Notes under the pieces: model-generated
The model's database searches: none
Told to the model about the DNA's origin: nothing
Seen by the model: the letters and a program-made list of their open reading frames with translations, nothing else
Shown: one piece after another, positions 59,701 to 64,000 of the stretch
How the letters are laid out: every line of letters begins with the position of its first letter
How positions within the stretch are numbered: the stretch's first letter is position 1
Translations under genes and position numbers: made by a program
DNA from: Cloeon dipterum
Taxonomy: Eukaryota > Arthropoda > Insecta > Ephemeroptera > Baetidae
Assembly (NCBI RefSeq): GCF_949628265.1
Contig: NC_088788.1
Location: 23,236,335 to 23,300,334 of the forward strand
DNA: 64,000 bases
Direction of reading: 5' to 3'

Positions 59701-62700
59701 AATCAGGTTGCCGCAAAGCATTCTTTTGGAGAATTTTCATACAACATTGAGCAACATTTTTTATTTAATTTTTTCATTTAAATGCAAAAAACTTTCAAGA
59801 AGCTATTAACTTAAATCTCCAAATATGTATATTTAAATTAGTAAATTCGGTCGGTAGAAGATTTGAAAATGACATCTAACATTGACTTATTATTTCCACG
59901 TCTTCGCCGAAAAAGAGCAGCATAGTTCGCGTGCGTCACGGCAGTACAATTTAATGGCGACACAAACGGAATGTTATAGCAGCAACTTTATAATAAGGCA
60001 GACGATTGGAGAAAATGTAATATCATCTAGTTGGAAAACCTTGTATGAAATATACACTGCTCCCACACGAAGAAGAAATAAGTATGAAAGAAAAAGCCAA
60101 ACGTGATCTAGTTTTTCTATCTCGGTTGTGTGTGCTACAGCCATAAATGGAGGGATGCCAAGATTAAGGGTGGGCAGGTTTCAGTTATGGATATGCTATA
60201 TAGAGGTTAAATACGTTTCCACTGCGTGCTTTCTAGAAATTGGTATTGCGTCCTGATCCACGTTTGTTGCACAGAAAATTTGAATAAAAATCGCATAATC
60301 TCTTGACTTTGCTCGAGATATTCTCATTTCATTGCTATTTTATTCTCTCTATTTTGTTCAAATATGACGTTAAGAAACAATTCCAGAGGCAAACATCTGC
60401 TGCGAAATTATCGGCTGATCGTTATGTTTCGCGAGTCTATTGATGCCAACAATTGCATAAATTTAATTTAACAATATTTTACATGTGTCTCGCTATTGGT
60501 GCTATTGTTGGTATAGTGTAGCATCACGTCAGACATCGAAATTAGCTGTTATCCAAGCAAAAGCCCGTATGTATATACATATACAATTTCAAAAGGCTTC
60601 CTGAATTACGCAATATTCAACATTTTGAATACAATGTTTTAAGAATGTAATTGCCGGTAGGAAACCATTTCCGTTCAGTCCAATGATACTGTCGCATTAA
60701 TTAATAAATAGAAATTTGATTCCTAGGTTGATAATTGAAAATGAATATTTTTTGCTCTACACTGAATATGAGAAAATCGAAAGAAAACCCTTGCTGAACA
60801 GTTAAAATTGAAATTCTACCAAATTTTCTCCAAAATTAAGTGCTTGAAAATATTTTTATGCCATTTTCAGGTAAAATTCTTTGTTGTGAAAAAAATATAT
60901 AAAGCACGGGAGACAAAAATACTCACCCTTTGAAAATTGGGATAGCTAACTTGGTATAGCCACATTTCTAAAAATTCCTGTTCTACTCACACTCACATAA
61001 TATAATATATTTATATTTGCAAGCTTTAACCCAACCCTCAAAAGGGTTCCAAATTTTTTGAATTGGCAAAACGAATTTAGTTAGGACTTTGTAGTATCCT
61101 CAATTGGAAATAGTGAAAAATATATTCCTGTGTCATTATTCAGGGGGGTTTTAAACTTAGAAGAACTTCGGATATAATTCAAATATTCAAATTCTATTAT
61201 GTTTTATTTGTTGCCAAACTTGGAATAATTCACCGGCAGTCAAAGAAAGCGCACTGGAGATAATTTAAGATGACCAGCAATTGAATTGTTAAGAGGCGTG
61301 TGTGTAAATGGTAATATGCAAATCAATGAACTGCCGTCGGCCTGCATAATCACGCGCAAAATGGAAAAGTCGCCGCTTTGAAAGCAAAAACCAACCGACA
61401 CCGGGATAATTATTCTTCACGCTGATCGACCGGCCGACCGTCGTCAGCATCAATAATTATTAACGAGCCGAATCTCGCGCCTCGCGGAGAAAATATAAAG
61501 CGTCGCCGCTCAGACTCAATTTGAATAATAATTATGCAGCAGTGTACGTGTTTCTCGCTGCTTTCGGCGCACGGAAGATGATAAATTACGTATGAATTGT
61601 TTGCCGCGTGCGATAATTAAATAAGAGAGCGGAACACCGTTCTGTGTTCTGCAGCTTTATCGCACCTTGTTCAGAGGTGTTGTTCTCTCGTCGTGTACAG
61701 GAATATGTGTGTGTATATTTTTATCGGTCTCATTGTTGTAAAATGAAATATGGACGAGTTAATAGAATTCGTATTTCATAAACGCCGTCCACAGTGTACC
61801 AAGGTTGCGGAAAAAGTGCTGGCTTTTCATTATCAGACGTTATAGACAGCTAGGCGTGTAGGTGACGATTCTCTATTCGCTTAGTAAGCAGTGACGCTTT
61901 AGACTATATTATATAGAATAAGCTTATTTAAATGAATTTATCGCTGAATGTTGGGGAAATGGGAATCACAATCATTATTTAATTTCGTTATAAAATATAA
62001 TTCATTCAATGTTAATTTATCAGAAAAAAATGTTGTAGAAATATTTAATTTGCATAAATGTTTGGACAGCGCATTTTAACTCATCAATTTTATAATAATT
62101 TTTAAAATTATGTTAAGTAGAACCATTAATTGAAGAGGGAATAGTACACATTAATAATTGTTTTATGGCGACCAGAATATTTTTAGATAAAAATTGAGTA
62201 ATATAGGATGGAAAGTGTATATTGGAAATAAAACAGCACTTAATCACAAATTTGACTACAATAAGCAATATAAATATATAAATCTCATGCAAAACTTGTA
62301 ATAGAAGTTGGGTATAATTAATACAATTAAAATCATTACAAAAAGCCGTTTATTTCCGGAACAATCTAATTTTTGTGTATATCCTCATTGGAAATGGGAT
62401 TCGAATTGCTAATGGATTTGATTTTGTATTCGGTTCAATTACTGTCAAATCTCCTGTGTCGTCCAAACGCTTGCCAAAATGTCAACTAACGAAAGTGAAT
62501 AATTGAGCGAACATAATAATGTGTCATTCAAATACGTTAACACTATGCTGGATGAATGAGATTCTATACCTTCAAACGATAAACGATTTGTTTCCAAAAA
62601 GTTCTCCAATATAGATTTGTGGTATTATTGAAAAAGTTTGAAATATACCTGGCTATAATTTTGTATTTTTTTTTAAATATAACATCATAAAACCAGAACA

Positions 62701-64000
62701 CAGTGAAACATTTATAAGAACCCCTCGCACAGAGAAACAATAATTGAATCATGAATATCAGTGAAAAGGACGCGACTACCAGTATTCTGAGCAGTATGCT
62801 AATGCAGCTGCCGTATGGGAGTTCGCAGTGTGCACGCCAGGAAACATTAGCATCAAATAAATGTGAATACATTGGTGTGGGCCTGTACGTTCGTATGGCA
62901 GATAAGTGATCGCATCCTAATAGTCAATGGGGAACACAATGGCCGAGCAAGGCGAAAAACAGCGCTGCCGCCGCCGCCGCGTGTAACACCTCTCGCTGCC
63001 CCTTCTCGTTTGTAATTAATGATCAGTGCTGATTAATATTTTTATTATTTGGCCTATTGTTCGGCCGCGCGAGAACAAAAAGCAAGAACGTGTATACAGT
63101 CTCTCAACTCGCCTGCACCGCGTGTTTTCGGATGTGCACGCTGATAACCACGCCAAATTGGCAAAATAAATAGACGCCGCGCTGCAGAAAGGCATGACCG
63201 GCAACTTGAATTTAATACAATGTACACATTGTGTTAATACTTGCAATTATCGTGATAAAGATCGCACTGCTGAGCAAATTTCGGCTCTCCCCCGCATCTG
63301 ATGAATCACTGCATTGCAAAATAAAAACTTCTCAAACATCGAGCAATAATTATCGTGGAATTAATTTTTTGTTTACAAAATTATGTGAAGATTAAAATCG
63401 CACTGAATAAATATTACATCGCATTTTTGTTCCTCTAATAAGATTTAGCGAACTTGTATATCCTCAAATAATGCGCTCGTGTCATGCATAAAAAGTTCAA
63501 AAAGAAACGAGCTAACTGCTGCAGGAGCGGCTCTGCAACCATTCAATTGAGTGCGGTGCAGCTGCCCACGCGCGATGCATTTGTTGTTAACGTCACTAAA
63601 CATCATCTGCCCTCATTCTTCTTCCTTTGAAGGCGTGATGACTTTACAGTGCCGCTTTAGAGAAATTCAATAGAGTGAAGAATATAACTTATCATTCTCA
63701 ACTATACAGCTCAAAATTTATGAGGACTCTTTTACAACAGCAGCCGTTTATTTTATACTGAAATCCTTGGTATTTTAAGAGATGTGTTAGCAACTTAATT
63801 AAATAATTTAATATTTTGTATTCCAAAAAACGATTCAAGTTCTTCTCTTAATTAATTCTAAATTTTACCGATTTAGATTTTCGCTGTAACAGCATGGGTT
63901 CTATCAGACAGTAGAAAGAACAGCGAATCTTTATCCGCGCATGAAATTTGACACTGGTTGGTGGTTTTGAGGGTGGTTTCAGCCATGAGATGATGACTGA
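59701..64000. other. AT-rich DNA with two GC-richer islands
   Basis: No gene seen. Islands at about 61240-61720 and 62860-63260 carry TAATTATT/ATTAATGATC-type cores among CpG-rich sequence. A paired Sox-type site at 63217 is listed separately. The remainder, including 59700-61200 and 61900-62800, is AT-rich with nothing recognised. Confidence 0.4.
63217..63232. promoter_or_regulatory. Palindromic paired Sox-type site
   Basis: ACAATG TACA CATTGT: two inverted Sox-type cores separated by 4 bp, the geometry known for SoxE dimers. The symmetry extends outward to TTAATACAAT / ATTGTGTTAA with one mismatch. No binding evidence is available. Confidence 0.35.

Noticed and set aside
1..64000. tRNA, rRNA and CRISPR arrays
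   Set aside because: I saw no B-box plus anticodon-arm pattern, no rRNA-like stretch and no spaced direct-repeat array; reading by eye cannot fully exclude a tRNA.

Overview
This is animal nuclear DNA, most likely from an insect or another arthropod. The genes are split by many short introns (often 49-80 bp), the DNA between genes is AT-rich, and the set includes an insomniac-type KCTD gene and a Methuselah-type GPCR, a receptor family typical of arthropods. There are no prokaryotic features. I rebuilt seven complete protein-coding genes by joining exons across splice sites. Every junction keeps its reading frame, and 64 of 68 coding introns are GT-AG. The other four are GC-AG.

Layout, left to right. 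insomniac/KCTD5 (minus, 567-1448) and GID4 (plus, 1892-2996) diverge from a shared 443-bp interval; both are ubiquitin-ligase substrate adaptors. Rab40 (minus, 4580-6865), an atypical Rab with a CUL5-recruiting SOCS box, converges on GID4. About 3 kb of promoter and 5' leader follows. Then come two tandem ZNFX1 genes on the plus strand (9761-17744 and 19922-27273), both intact and nearly identical in exon structure. AQR/Aquarius (minus, 27519-44260) converges on the second. It is a 24-exon spliceosomal helicase gene, and its 7.8-kb intron 6 holds a complete Methuselah-like GPCR gene on the opposite strand (33495-39143). ZNFX1-A, ZNFX1-B and AQR are all UPF1-like SF1 RNA helicases, so about 34 kb of this window is a three-helicase block.

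The last 19.7 kb (44261-64000) has no gene I can identify. Long AT-rich stretches alternate with GC-richer, CpG-bearing islands carrying homeobox-like AT cores, GA/CT arrays, two (GGCC)4 tracts and a near-perfect paired Sox-type site. It looks like cis-regulatory DNA or long introns of a developmental gene. Two short coding-like stretches there are flagged at low confidence.

Mobile DNA is small and non-autonomous: a palindromic family with three copies, a ~140-bp terminal-inverted-repeat family with two copies, a ~280-bp foldback element, and a ~220-bp dispersed repeat with two copies. All but one copy lie in introns of, or just upstream of, the genes named above.
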